Shown: piece after piece, positions 1 to 5,906 of the stretch | Layout: each line of letters begins with the position of its first letter | Numbering within the stretch: position 1 is the first letter of the stretch | Assembly: GCA_030706065.1 (NCBI GenBank) | Contig: JAUZPH010000229.1 | Coordinates: 1-6,235 of the forward strand | Source: Bacillota bacterium | Lineage (GTDB): Bacteria; Bacillota; Clostridia; Clostridiales; Clostridiaceae | Length of the DNA stretch: 6,235 bases | Direction of reading: 5' to 3' | The notes under the pieces: model-generated | Told to the model about the DNA's origin: nothing | Seen by the model: the letters and a program-made list of their open reading frames with translations, nothing else | The model's database searches: none | Position numbers and translations under genes: made by a program

Positions 1-2171
1 AGCCTGTTGAAGTTTACTGCATAACCGGATACTCTTATAGTCAATGTAGGATATTTTTCCGGATGATTCATCGCATCCTCCAGGGTTGCCCTGTTGAACA
101 CATTGACATTGAGGTGGTGTGCCCCCTGTCCAAAATATCCATCCATTATAGCCGCCAGGTTATTTATCCTTGTTTCCGGAGTCTTTCCAAGGGCATCCGG
201 CACTATGGAGAAGGTATTTGAAACACCATCCTCACAGATGCCTGCATATGGTATCTTAGCTACAGAGTTAAGTGATGCCAGAGCTCCTTCTATGTCTCTT
301 CCGTGCATTGGGTTGGCTCCGGGAGCGAAGGCCTCTCCTGCCTTTCTTCCATCCGGTGTAGCACCGGTTTTCTTTCCGTATACTACATTGGAGGTTATTG
401 TAAGAACTGACAGAGTATGCTTTGCATTTCTGTAAGTAGGATGACTCTTTAACTCGCTGGAGAATTTGGTTACAATCTCAAGAGCAATGTCATCCACTCT
501 GTTATCATCATTACCATACTTGGGGAATTCTCCCTCTATATCAAAGTCAACGGCTATTCCGTTCACTCTAACCGGCTTAACCCTTGCATATTTCATGGCA
601 CTCAGGGAGTCGGCAGCTACAGAAAGCCCAGCTATACCGAAAGCCATAAGCCTTCCCACCTCGGTGTCATGTAAAGCCATCTGGCCTGCTTCATAGGCAT
701 ACTTGTCGTGCATATAATGAATAGTATTCATAGTATTTACATACAGGCCTGCCAGATATTCCAGTACCTTGAAGTAGTTCTTTTTAACCTTCTCGTAATC
801 CAGGACCTCGTCCTCAATCTTGTCGATTCCCTTAACTACAAGTTTGCCTTTCTTTTCATCCACTCCTCCGTTTATTGCATACAGGAGAGCCTTTGCCAGG
901 TTGCTTCTTGCTCCAAAGAACTGCATCTGTTTTCCGACCTGCATTGCGGATACGCAGCAGGCAATGGCATAGTCGTCGCCATAAATCGGCTTCATTACAT
1001 CGTCATTCTCATACTGGATTGAGTCTGTCAATATAGACATCTCCGCACAGAACTTCTTAAAGTTCTCCGGCAGCTCCAGTGACCAGAGCACTGTCATATT
1101 CGGTTCAGGAGCAGGCCCCAGATTTACCAGAGTGTGTAGGAACCTGTAGGAGTTTTTGGTAACCAGCGGCCTTCCATCCACGCCCACACCGCCAATCGAT
1201 TCCGTTACCCATGTGGGGTCTCCGGCAAATAACTCGTTATATTCAGGAGTTCTGAGGTGCCTTGCCATTCTAAGCTTTATTACGAACTGGTCAATCAATT
1301 CCTGGGCCTCCGCCTCAGTAATCACTTCATTTCTTAAATCTCTCTCAATATATATATCCAAGAAGGTGCTCGTTCTTCCAAGAGACATGGCTGCTCCGTT
1401 ATTCTCCTTTATAGCTGCCAGATATCCGAAGTAAACTGCCTGTACTGCTTCTTTAGCATTTGTCGAAGGCTCTGAAATATCCGAGCCATAGGAGGCTGCC
1501 ATTTCCTTTATTGCCTGAAGTGCCCTGATTTGCTCGGATACTTCCTCTCTCTTTCTTATAAGCTCATCCAGCATATCTCCCTTCAGGGCCTTCAAATCCT
1601 TTTTCTTTTCCTCTATAAGATAGTTTATTCCATAGAGTGCAATTCTTCTATAGTCACCGATTATTCTTCCCCTGCCGTAGGCGTCCGGAAGGCCTGTCAT
1701 AAGCCCTGCAGACCTTGCTGCCCTAATCTCGTCCGTATATGCATCAAATACACCCTGATTGTGTGTTTTTCTGAAAAGTGAAAAATACTTGTGGATATCC
1801 TCATCCAGTTCATAGCCATAGGCATCCAGTGACTGCTCCACCATTCTCATTCCACCATAAGGATTTACAATCCTCTTTAGTGGAGCATCTGTCTGAAAGC
1901 CGACAATGACCTCATATTCCTTATCCAAATATCCAGGCTTAAAGTTATTAATACCTGAAACGATATCTGTTTCCACATCCATTACACCTTTGTTAATTTC
2001 TTCGATGATGAGCTTTGATGCCTGGTCCCATACCTTCTGAGTCTTGTCTGTGGCTTCAGTCAGGAAGCTTTTGTCTCCTTCGTACAAAGTGTAATTCTTC
2101 TGAATAAAATCTCTTACATTTATACCTTCTGTCCATTCCCCAAGATTAAAACCATCCCACTGCTTAAACAT
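1..2171 (-). CDS. pflB: pyruvate formate-lyase (formate C-acetyltransferase), 3' end cut by window edge
   Basis: This glycyl-radical enzyme converts pyruvate plus CoA to acetyl-CoA plus formate in the cytoplasm under anaerobic conditions. 723 codons are visible. Motifs seen in order: GLPDAYGRGRIIGDYRR (residues 160-176), the catalytic Cys pair in IACCVSAM (C405, C406), GIAGLSVAADSLSAMKYA, SVLTITSNVVYGKKTG, PDGRKAGEAFAPGANPMHGRD, and the radical loop RVSGYAV with the radical glycine at G716. E. coli PflB is 760 aa with its radical at G734, so only about 20 residues are missing here, beyond position 1. The start ATG (2171-2169) follows AGGAGGA (2185-2179) by 7 nt. An ATG at 2178-2176 touches that ribosome binding site and reads only four codons, so it is not the start. 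The N-terminus (MFKQWDGFN, then INVRDFIQKNYTLYEGD) is of the type I recall from Clostridium. The activating enzyme gene (pflA) often lies downstream and would be outside the window. The family assignment is near certain. Confidence 0.98.
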   Translation of the reverse strand, partial: MFKQWDGFNLGEWTEGINVRDFIQKNYTLYEGDKSFLTEATDKTQKVWDQASKLIIEEINKGVMDVETDIVSGINNFKPGYLDKEYEVIVGFQTDAPLKRIVNPYGGMRMVEQSLDAYGYELDEDIHKYFSLFRKTHNQGVFDAYTDEIRAARSAGLMTGLPDAYGRGRIIGDYRRIALYGINYLIEEKKKDLKALKGDMLDELIRKREEVSEQIRALQAIKEMAASYGSDISEPSTNAKEAVQAVYFGYLAAIKENNGAAMSLGRTSTFLDIYIERDLRNEVITEAEAQELIDQFVIKLRMARHLRTPEYNELFAGDPTWVTESIGGVGVDGRPLVTKNSYRFLHTLVNLGPAPEPNMTVLWSLELPENFKKFCAEMSILTDSIQYENDDVMKPIYGDDYAIACCVSAMQVGKQMQFFGARSNLAKALLYAINGGVDEKKGKLVVKGIDKIEDEVLDYEKVKKNYFKVLEYLAGLYVNTMNTIHYMHDKYAYEAGQMALHDTEVGRLMAFGIAGLSVAADSLSAMKYARVKPVRVNGIAVDFDIEGEFPKYGNDDNRVDDIALEIVTKFSSELKSHPTYRNAKHTLSVLTITSNVVYGKKTGATPDGRKAGEAFAPGANPMHGRDIEGALASLNSVAKIPYAGICEDGVSNTFSIVPDALGKTPETRINNLAAIMDGYFGQGAHHLNVNVFNRATLEDAMNHPEKYPTLTIRVSGYAVNFNR

Positions 2172-2276
2172 CTTTCATTCCTCCTATATTATTTATGTAA
2201 TTTATCTCTCTTTCATCCTTTGATATTACTTATCTTCTCACTTTTTATATTATATAATAATTATTATTATATATTT

Positions 2277-2305
2277 ATTATATCTTGACTGAAACAGTTT
2301 GTCAA
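2277..2305 (-). promoter_or_regulatory. consensus sigma-A promoter for pfl
   Basis: On the minus strand, a perfect -35 TTGACA (2305-2300) and a perfect -10 TATAAT (2282-2277) are separated by 17 bp. Transcription should begin near 2270, giving an untranslated leader of about 100 nt that is very AT-rich. The leader contains a 14-bp AT palindrome (2254-2267), just past the predicted start point. The spacer between the two boxes holds a short palindrome, ACTG-AAA-CAGT (2288-2298), where a repressor could bind. That is an inference; I do not recognise a Rex, CcpA or Fnr site here. Confidence 0.85.
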
Positions 2306-2352
2306 TACCAGTAACACAGTTTATTTTTACAGGGCTCAATGCTTGAATTTAC

Positions 2353-2381
2353 TTGACCCCCCTGTTTTGCAATACTATTAT
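2353..2381 (+). promoter_or_regulatory. sigma-A promoter facing right
   Basis: TTGACC (2353-2358) and TATTAT (2376-2381) are spaced by 17 bp. The promoter faces away from the pfl promoter; the two -35 boxes are 47 bp apart. The first plausible gene it could serve begins at 2650 (or 2626), so the transcript would have a leader of about 240-260 nt. A further TATAAT at 2439-2444 has no recognisable -35 box. Confidence 0.6.
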
Positions 2382-2649
2382 AACACATAAATATGCACAT
2401 ATCCGTAACATATGATACATATTTATCATTGAAGAATTTATAATGAAATTATATCAGCAATCTACAATATTAGACAAGCTTCCTTCAACTAATTGAATGC
2501 TAATTATATACAAAATTCCAGCCAGGTACTATTACGGACGAAATATAATATTCTGCCTTCAGTAACAAACTTTTTTAATTCGGCATATGATAAATACTGG
2601 ATTAAGAATTTCCATCAGGAAACCTTTGAAAGGATGTGCCAAACATACA

Positions 2650-3048
2650 ATGGATCAATATTACTATCCCTATAACTTTATGAATAACGGAATATGCCCC
2701 TGCTGTGAGCAGCCGCCCTGTATGAGGTCGCCTCAATACAGAGAGTATTCCGACCCTGAACCCCTGGTAAAGCTTCCAGACTCCTGGACCTTTGGGCCTC
2801 TGAAGATTGAGTGGGCCTTCAGCGGGGAATCCATCAACGTCGTATTGAAAGCTTTTGAAGAAGCAGTAAAAGATGTGATTTTATCCCTTTCAAAACCGAG
2901 CCTGACAATCACTACCTCTATTGGTGAGACAACAATAAACCTGAAAATAAATGCGGATTTCACCAATAATCAAATCACAATCAACGGTGCTGCCTGCTTT
3001 GATACTGTCTGTACTGCCTTTAACAATACAGTAATAGCAAAATGGTAA
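2650..3048 (+). CDS. hypothetical protein with N-terminal Cys cluster
   Basis: I do not recognise this 132-aa protein. The N-terminal 25 residues are rich in Tyr, Asn and Pro (MDQYYYPYNFMNNG) and are followed by the cluster CPCCEQPPC, which could bind metal or form disulfides. The middle (SWTFGPLKIEWAFSGESINVVLKAFEEAVKDVILSLSK) contains a likely amphipathic helix. The C-terminal half is Thr/Ile/Asn-rich and strand-like, with two more Cys in ACFDTVC. There is no signal peptide or membrane segment. The start is uncertain. ATG 2650 has AAAGGA at 2629-2634, but 15 nt away. An in-frame TTG at 2626 has AGGA (2617-2620) 5 nt upstream and would add 8 residues. The in-frame ATG at 2587 has no ribosome binding site. 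A hairpin begins immediately after the stop codon, so the gene is probably monocistronic. A structural or spore-surface role is possible from composition only; this is a guess. Confidence 0.7.
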   Translation: MDQYYYPYNFMNNGICPCCEQPPCMRSPQYREYSDPEPLVKLPDSWTFGPLKIEWAFSGESINVVLKAFEEAVKDVILSLSKPSLTITTSIGETTINLKINADFTNNQITINGAACFDTVCTAFNNTVIAKW

Positions 3049-3098
3049 ATAATTATCCCCTCATCTTCCTCTCTTGAGGATGATGAGGGGATAATTAT
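3049..3098. terminator. 50-nt hairpin between convergent genes, probable bidirectional terminator
   Basis: The left arm 3049-3065 and right arm 3082-3098 are perfect complements over 17 bp with a CCCCTCATC/GATGAGGGG core. After one T-T mismatch, a further 5-bp stem (3067-3071 with 3076-3080) closes a TCTT loop. It starts at the base after the stop codon of the plus-strand gene and lies 33 nt past the stop of the minus-strand gene. The AT-rich outer part of the stem provides A/T tracts on both sides, but there is no clean run of T after the stem in either direction. Confidence 0.75.
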
Positions 3099-3108
3099 AT
3101 TTCTCGGG

Positions 3109-3127
3109 CGGGTTAATTATGTACCCG
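3109..3127 (-). terminator. small hairpin downstream of the 69-aa gene
   Basis: CGGGT (3109-3113) pairs with ACCCG (3123-3127) around a 9-nt loop, starting 4 nt past the stop codon of the minus-strand gene. It may assist termination together with the larger hairpin at 3049-3098. There is no T run, so the role is weakly supported. Confidence 0.3.
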
Positions 3128-3131
3128 ACAA

Positions 3132-3341
3132 TCACACCTTGCAGTTCCCGGGCATAAGTTTCAAGTTTTTCATACTGACCCAGTAACAACCTTCTCCATC
3201 GCTGATACAAACCCTGCTTTTAAAATAATCGAATTTAGATATTTTTATCTTTATAATCTCTACAATGTCTCCGTAATTGAATTTACCGTAAGGCTCCACA
3301 ATCTGTCCTACTACTCCGCTCACCTTAACTCTCATTGGCAT
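3132..3341 (-). CDS. small hypothetical protein, 69 aa
   Basis: I do not recognise this protein. It reads MPMRVKVSGVVGQIVEPYGKF, then NYGDIVEIIKIKIS, then a Cys- and Trp-containing segment (VCISDGEGCYWVSMKNLKLM). The pattern of short alternating hydrophobic strands with Gly turns suggests a small beta-barrel (SH3-like) fold; that is inference from the pattern only. There is no signal peptide or membrane segment. The start is well supported: GGAGGG (3355-3350) lies 8 nt before ATG 3341-3339. An in-frame ATG two codons later is 14 nt from the same site and less likely. The gene stands alone, convergent with the gene at 2650-3048 and divergent from the CorA-like gene. I found no strong promoter upstream on the minus strand. 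Confidence 0.75.
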   Translation of the reverse strand: MPMRVKVSGVVGQIVEPYGKFNYGDIVEIIKIKISKFDYFKSRVCISDGEGCYWVSMKNLKLMPGNCKV

Positions 3342-3440
3342 TTCTCCATCCCTCCAAGATTATTGATGTTTGACTTCAAAGTCCAAGGTATCAAAGGATA
3401 TCTACAATATATACGTTTTCTTTTAAGATTTTGTCCGCAC

Positions 3441-3500
3441 TTACATCCGGAAATTGCCGGATTTATCGCCTTCGAAAAATCAGTGAAGATTCAATATTTT
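3441..3500 (+). repeat. partial relative of the structured element at 5907-6116
   Basis: The 24-nt block 3477-3500 matches 5975-5998 at 21 of 24 positions and includes an identical GTGAAGATT (3483-3491 and 5981-5989). A 9-nt match, TTACATCCG, precedes it in the same order and orientation at 3441-3449 and 5962-5970. The spacing between the two matches differs (27 versus 4 nt). Two of the three mismatching bases abolish pairs in the small stem around the GTGAAGATT loop, so this copy may be decayed. I could not extend the match to the rest of the element. Confidence 0.45.
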
Positions 3501-3602
3501 CTCAGGCGAATACTAAAGGCTTAAATTTCAGCATCTTTAGATATATTATAATACAAAACGTAATATATAGTATTAATTATCGCTTAATATTGTATTAATA
3601 AT

Positions 3603-3630
3603 TTGTTAACTTCGTGCAAATTACTATCAT
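3603..3630 (+). promoter_or_regulatory. possible promoter for the CorA-like gene
   Basis: TTGTTA (3603-3608) and TATCAT (3625-3630) are spaced by 16 bp, about 95 bp before the TTG start at 3725. Each box departs from consensus by two bases or fewer. In DNA this AT-rich, a match of this quality can arise by chance. Confidence 0.35.
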
Positions 3631-3724
3631 TACAATTATTTCTTCAAATCTATAAGCTTTTTCTTCCTCCGGACGATATTAAACTTATATATTTGATTTC
3701 CAACGGTGGAAGGATGGGATCTGC

Positions 3725-5122
3725 TTGAACTTAAAAATCACCTATCATTATTCATACTTTATTTATCCCTTCATAATTTCAGAAGGAAAGTATAAGGACT
3801 TTATCTCTAAATTTTTATCGGATAAAGCCAAGTGGGACATTAATATTCGAAGTAACCCTGAGGATTTAAATACTCACGCCTATTTTCTTCCCTATGTGAA
3901 GAAATTTCTCTTTCCCACCCTTTACTGGTCCGAAGAGCTTAAAGAACAATACAATAATATGAGTTATAAGGAAAGACTGGAGATTGCCTCAAAACTTACC
4001 TGTGTAAATTTTGATTACAGGCTCGATATGGTAAAGTCCAAAGGTTACAGGTTGAATGAAACCGGAATAAACTTCAGTATAATAAAGATAGAGTTGATTT
4101 GCTTTGCACCGGGTATATGTTTTTTATTGTTTAAAACGATGCTGGATAAGGTAGGCGGCATACATTCCGATGATCTGTTGAATTTTAATTACAAGTTCAG
4201 GACTATAAATCCAAGATATCTTAAAAGAAAAAAGACTGAAGGCATGTACATAATGAATGAGGAGTTTGCAGAGGTTGAAGATCTGTCTGGCTTTATTGAA
4301 CACCTTCTCTATGGCTATGAAAATGTAGAGATGGAAAATATCTATTTTGACAGGCTGTTTACTTATTCATATATGTGCCTCCACGAATCCGAATGGAATG
4401 AAAACATCGACTTAAGCGAAATAATCGAAGAATTTTATAAATTTCAATATGTGCTTCCCGAAGATTACGGTTCTACTTTTGCTCCAGACTACAGGGGGAT
4501 TAAAGATAACACTTATACCCGTTGGAAATACTCCATATACGGCTTCTCCAGAGAATCCGGAGTTGTGTTCTCCTCTGAAAGAGAAAGCTTTAACAGCACC
4601 AAGCTGCCGAATTATTACGAAACCATGTATTTCTACATTTTTCTGCTGGCATTTTATCAAAGGATATCGCTCATCCTGTTTTCACAGGAACTGATGACAA
4701 GTGAAAAGGGTAAAATTGAAAACCTGAAGCAAAGGTTCACAAGGTTTACACACTTCAGCTGGTTTGGACAGATCACTAATTCAGAACAAGGTATGGACAT
4801 CTGGAAAAGGTGGCAAAGGGCCTTTGACCTCCCCCAGCTTTTTGATGAAGTGCAGAAGGAGTATTCAGAGTTTTACGACTACACTGTGGCAAGGGGACAG
4901 GAAAAAATCAATTTTCTCCTCATAATAATTTACGTAGTAAGCCTTGTATTCTCAGCCATGGCGCTCCTGGCAGACTTTCACCTGATAGATACCAATGGTG
5001 TACTCACAAAATTGTTTTTAAAGGCTTCCATAGCACTTACTATAACCGGTTTTCCTATATACAAGCTGGTTAAAACCATCTTTCAAAGAAAAAAGAATTC
5101 TTCTAAAAAATACTTGTACTAA
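3725..5122 (+). CDS. predicted membrane protein with CorA-like architecture
   Basis: This 465-aa protein has a large soluble part and two C-terminal membrane segments, at about residues 396-416 (INFLLIIIYVVSLVFSAMALL) and 429-449, followed by a basic tail (QRKKNSSKK). Before the first segment are long charged helices. One carries QRISLILFSQEL (about 312-323). A later stretch, RFTRFTHFSWFGQITNSEQG (about 337-356), looks like a family signature. Soluble alpha/beta domain, long helix, then two membrane segments near the end is the layout of CorA-type divalent-cation channels. The GMN motif that CorA carries at the end of its first membrane helix is absent (ALLADFH here), so ion transport is inference. 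The N-terminal hydrophobic stretch (117-140) looks like buried strands. The start is TTG at 3725, with AAGGA/GGAAGG 10-12 nt upstream. The frame is closed by a stop at 3680-3682 and has no ATG candidate. It is a single gene, followed directly by a strong terminator. Confidence 0.85.
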   Translation: MNLKITYHYSYFIYPFIISEGKYKDFISKFLSDKAKWDINIRSNPEDLNTHAYFLPYVKKFLFPTLYWSEELKEQYNNMSYKERLEIASKLTCVNFDYRLDMVKSKGYRLNETGINFSIIKIELICFAPGICFLLFKTMLDKVGGIHSDDLLNFNYKFRTINPRYLKRKKTEGMYIMNEEFAEVEDLSGFIEHLLYGYENVEMENIYFDRLFTYSYMCLHESEWNENIDLSEIIEEFYKFQYVLPEDYGSTFAPDYRGIKDNTYTRWKYSIYGFSRESGVVFSSERESFNSTKLPNYYETMYFYIFLLAFYQRISLILFSQELMTSEKGKIENLKQRFTRFTHFSWFGQITNSEQGMDIWKRWQRAFDLPQLFDEVQKEYSEFYDYTVARGQEKINFLLIIIYVVSLVFSAMALLADFHLIDTNGVLTKLFLKASIALTITGFPIYKLVKTIFQRKKNSSKKYLY

Positions 5123-5125
5123 AGA

Positions 5126-5192
5126 TTATGTACAAAACTATCCCCAAGGCAGTTTTATTCCAGACTGAATTGGGGATAGTTTTTGTGCATAA
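5126..5192. terminator. strong bidirectional terminator
   Basis: CTATCCCCAA (5138-5147) pairs with TTGGGGATAG (5170-5179), and T5 follows on the plus strand (5180-5184). On the minus strand the same stem is followed by TTTTGT. Pairing continues outward through the A/T tracts and TTATG/CATAA for 22 bp in all, with one bulged T and one G-T wobble. The stem begins 3 nt after the stop of the CorA-like gene and lies about 57 nt past the stop of the convergent 157-aa gene, so it serves both. Confidence 0.9.
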
Positions 5193-5249
5193 CATCTGAG
5201 GTACTTTCTTCACAGCCTCCTGTAGTCAAACCATCCGGGAGGTGCCTTA

Positions 5250-5723
5250 CTATCTTTCTCTTAGCACCGATTCGTCATTTGCTTCTGAAAGCACTCTGCT
5301 TATTACTTCGTCGGTAGATATGTTATCAAGACCTTCAGGCATCTTGAAGTTAGGGTTCCTTAAATCCCCTCCCATATCGTTCAGCATTTGTCTTACCCTT
5401 TTCTCATCTTTTTCATCAACTTCGGCTGTAACTCTATAGTTTACATCTGCCACTTCTTCAAAGCCTCCCATTCCACTCACCATGGGACTGGCAGCTGCCA
5501 AGGGGCCGTATCTCTGATCATCCAATGGTGAACCGGACTTCATCACAAGGCTGGCCTGACTGTTGGAGCTTATGTCCAAACCGGGGCGGTTTTGACCGGG
5601 ATTATTATGGAATATATAGTGATCATTCAAATCTGCTGCTGAATCTTTATAACCAGAGCTCTTTAACTTGCCAACGGCGTCATTAGCCGCCTTCAAGCTT
5701 CTAAAATAGGCTTCTACCTTCAT
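5250..5723 (-). CDS. hypothetical soluble protein, 157 aa, possibly stress-related
   Basis: The N-terminus, MKVEAYFRSLKAANDAVGKLKSSGY, is a strand-helix unit of the kind seen in small YflT-like/general stress proteins. A second strand-helix-strand unit follows at about residues 93-122 (DVNYRVTAEVDEKDEKRVRQMLNDMGGDL). Together they suggest a ferredoxin-like alpha/beta fold. The middle is Gly/Pro/Ser/Asn-rich and probably flexible. The C-terminal 30 residues are acidic and helical. There is no signal peptide, membrane segment or Cys. The start is ATG 5723-5721, because AGGAGT (5736-5731) sits 7 nt upstream. An in-frame ATG at 5750 would put that ribosome binding site inside the coding region and has none of its own. 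The gene ends facing the terminator at 5126-5192. The stress link rests on a faint N-terminal resemblance and should be treated as a suggestion. Confidence 0.8.
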   Translation of the reverse strand: MKVEAYFRSLKAANDAVGKLKSSGYKDSAADLNDHYIFHNNPGQNRPGLDISSNSQASLVMKSGSPLDDQRYGPLAAASPMVSGMGGFEEVADVNYRVTAEVDEKDEKRVRQMLNDMGGDLRNPNFKMPEGLDNISTDEVISRVLSEANDESVLRER

Positions 5724-5748
5724 CTTTATCACTCCTGTTTTTGCATTC

Positions 5749-5798
5749 ACAAGTATTTTGTCACAGGGCTTTAAACATTATTCCTTAGGAATACTTGT
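5749..5798. promoter_or_regulatory. nested inverted repeats upstream of the 157-aa gene
   Basis: ACAAGTATT (5749-5757) and AATACTTGT (5790-5798) form a perfect 9-bp inverted repeat 32 bp apart. Overlapping the right arm is a 13-bp near-palindrome, ATTCCT-T-AGGAAT (5780-5792). Both lie 26-75 bp upstream of ATG 5723, where a promoter and operator should be. I could not pick a confident -35/-10 pair. A GTTTAA at 5775-5770 (minus strand) resembles a sigma-B -35 box, but no matching -10 box follows. Confidence 0.4.
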
Positions 5799-5870
5799 TT
5801 CATTGCCTCTGGAGAATACTTCAGAGCTTCCAAATCACTTTTATGCTGTATGCAGAAACAGAAAAAGCTG

Positions 5871-5876
5871 TATAAT
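5871..5876 (+). promoter_or_regulatory. possible -10 box for the structured RNA or glutaredoxin-like gene
   Basis: This is a perfect TATAAT preceded directly by CTG. The expected -35 window (5847-5854) has no good match to TTGACA. If it is active, transcription would start near 5883, about 24 nt before the first base of the closing stem at 5907. Confidence 0.35.
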
Positions 5877-5906
5877 ATATTTAAATGGATAGTGAAAATC
5901 TAAATA

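Larger units (their letters stand above)
2172..2649. other. divergent non-coding control region
   Basis: This is about 480 bp with no convincing gene. It holds the pfl ribosome binding site and leader (2172-2270), the pfl promoter, the opposing promoter at 2353-2381, and a leader for the gene at 2650. A small inverted repeat, ATGATA-6-TATCAT, sits at 2412-2429. The only open frame in the leader (TTG at 2493 to 2675) lacks a ribosome binding site, overlaps the next gene and looks like chance. I recognise no riboswitch family in the leader. Confidence 0.6.
3342..3724. other. divergent non-coding gap with inverted repeats
   Basis: This is about 380 bp without a gene. From left to right it holds a short palindrome GACTT-CA-AAGTC (3372-3383), a hairpin ATCCGG-6-CCGGAT (3445-3462), a block resembling part of the structured element near the right end (3441-3500), a 6-bp hairpin CTAAAG/CTTTAG (3513-3518 with 3535-3540), an AT-rich inverted repeat TTAATA-TTG-TATTAA (3584-3598), and a possible promoter for the gene at 3725. 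This density of short inverted repeats suggests a structured leader or a decayed element. Confidence 0.5.

Noticed and set aside
94..1781. Several plus-strand open frames of 76-113 codons (94-435, 466-696, 708-1022, 1156-1434, 1530-1781)
   Set aside because: They lie antisense to the certain pfl coding sequence, lack ribosome binding sites and read as low-quality, Ser/Cys-rich shadows.
2202..2216. A four-codon minus-strand frame (MKER) in the pfl leader, resembling the four-codon MKDV frame at the ribosome binding site
   Set aside because: The preceding purine tract touches the ATG with no spacing, so translation is unlikely; the similarity is probably chance.
2409..2417. CATATGATA, a fit to the sigma-K -10 pattern CATANNNTA
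   Set aside because: No AC-type -35 at the required distance; a 9-nt pattern with three free positions is easily met by chance in AT-rich DNA.
2493..2675. 60-aa frame starting at TTG
   Set aside because: No ribosome binding site, overlaps the better-supported gene at 2650 in another frame, and shows no recognisable protein character.
2733..2966. Minus-strand 77-aa frame
   Set aside because: Antisense to the 132-aa gene, with no ribosome binding site.
4412..4694. Two overlapping frames, one per strand, of about 80 aa
   Set aside because: Both are inside the 465-aa CorA-like gene and have no start signals.
5242..5439. Plus-strand 65-aa frame
   Set aside because: Ser-rich antisense shadow of the 157-aa gene.
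5807..5826. CTCTG/CAGAG 5-bp hairpin
   Set aside because: Short stem with a 10-nt loop; expected by chance.
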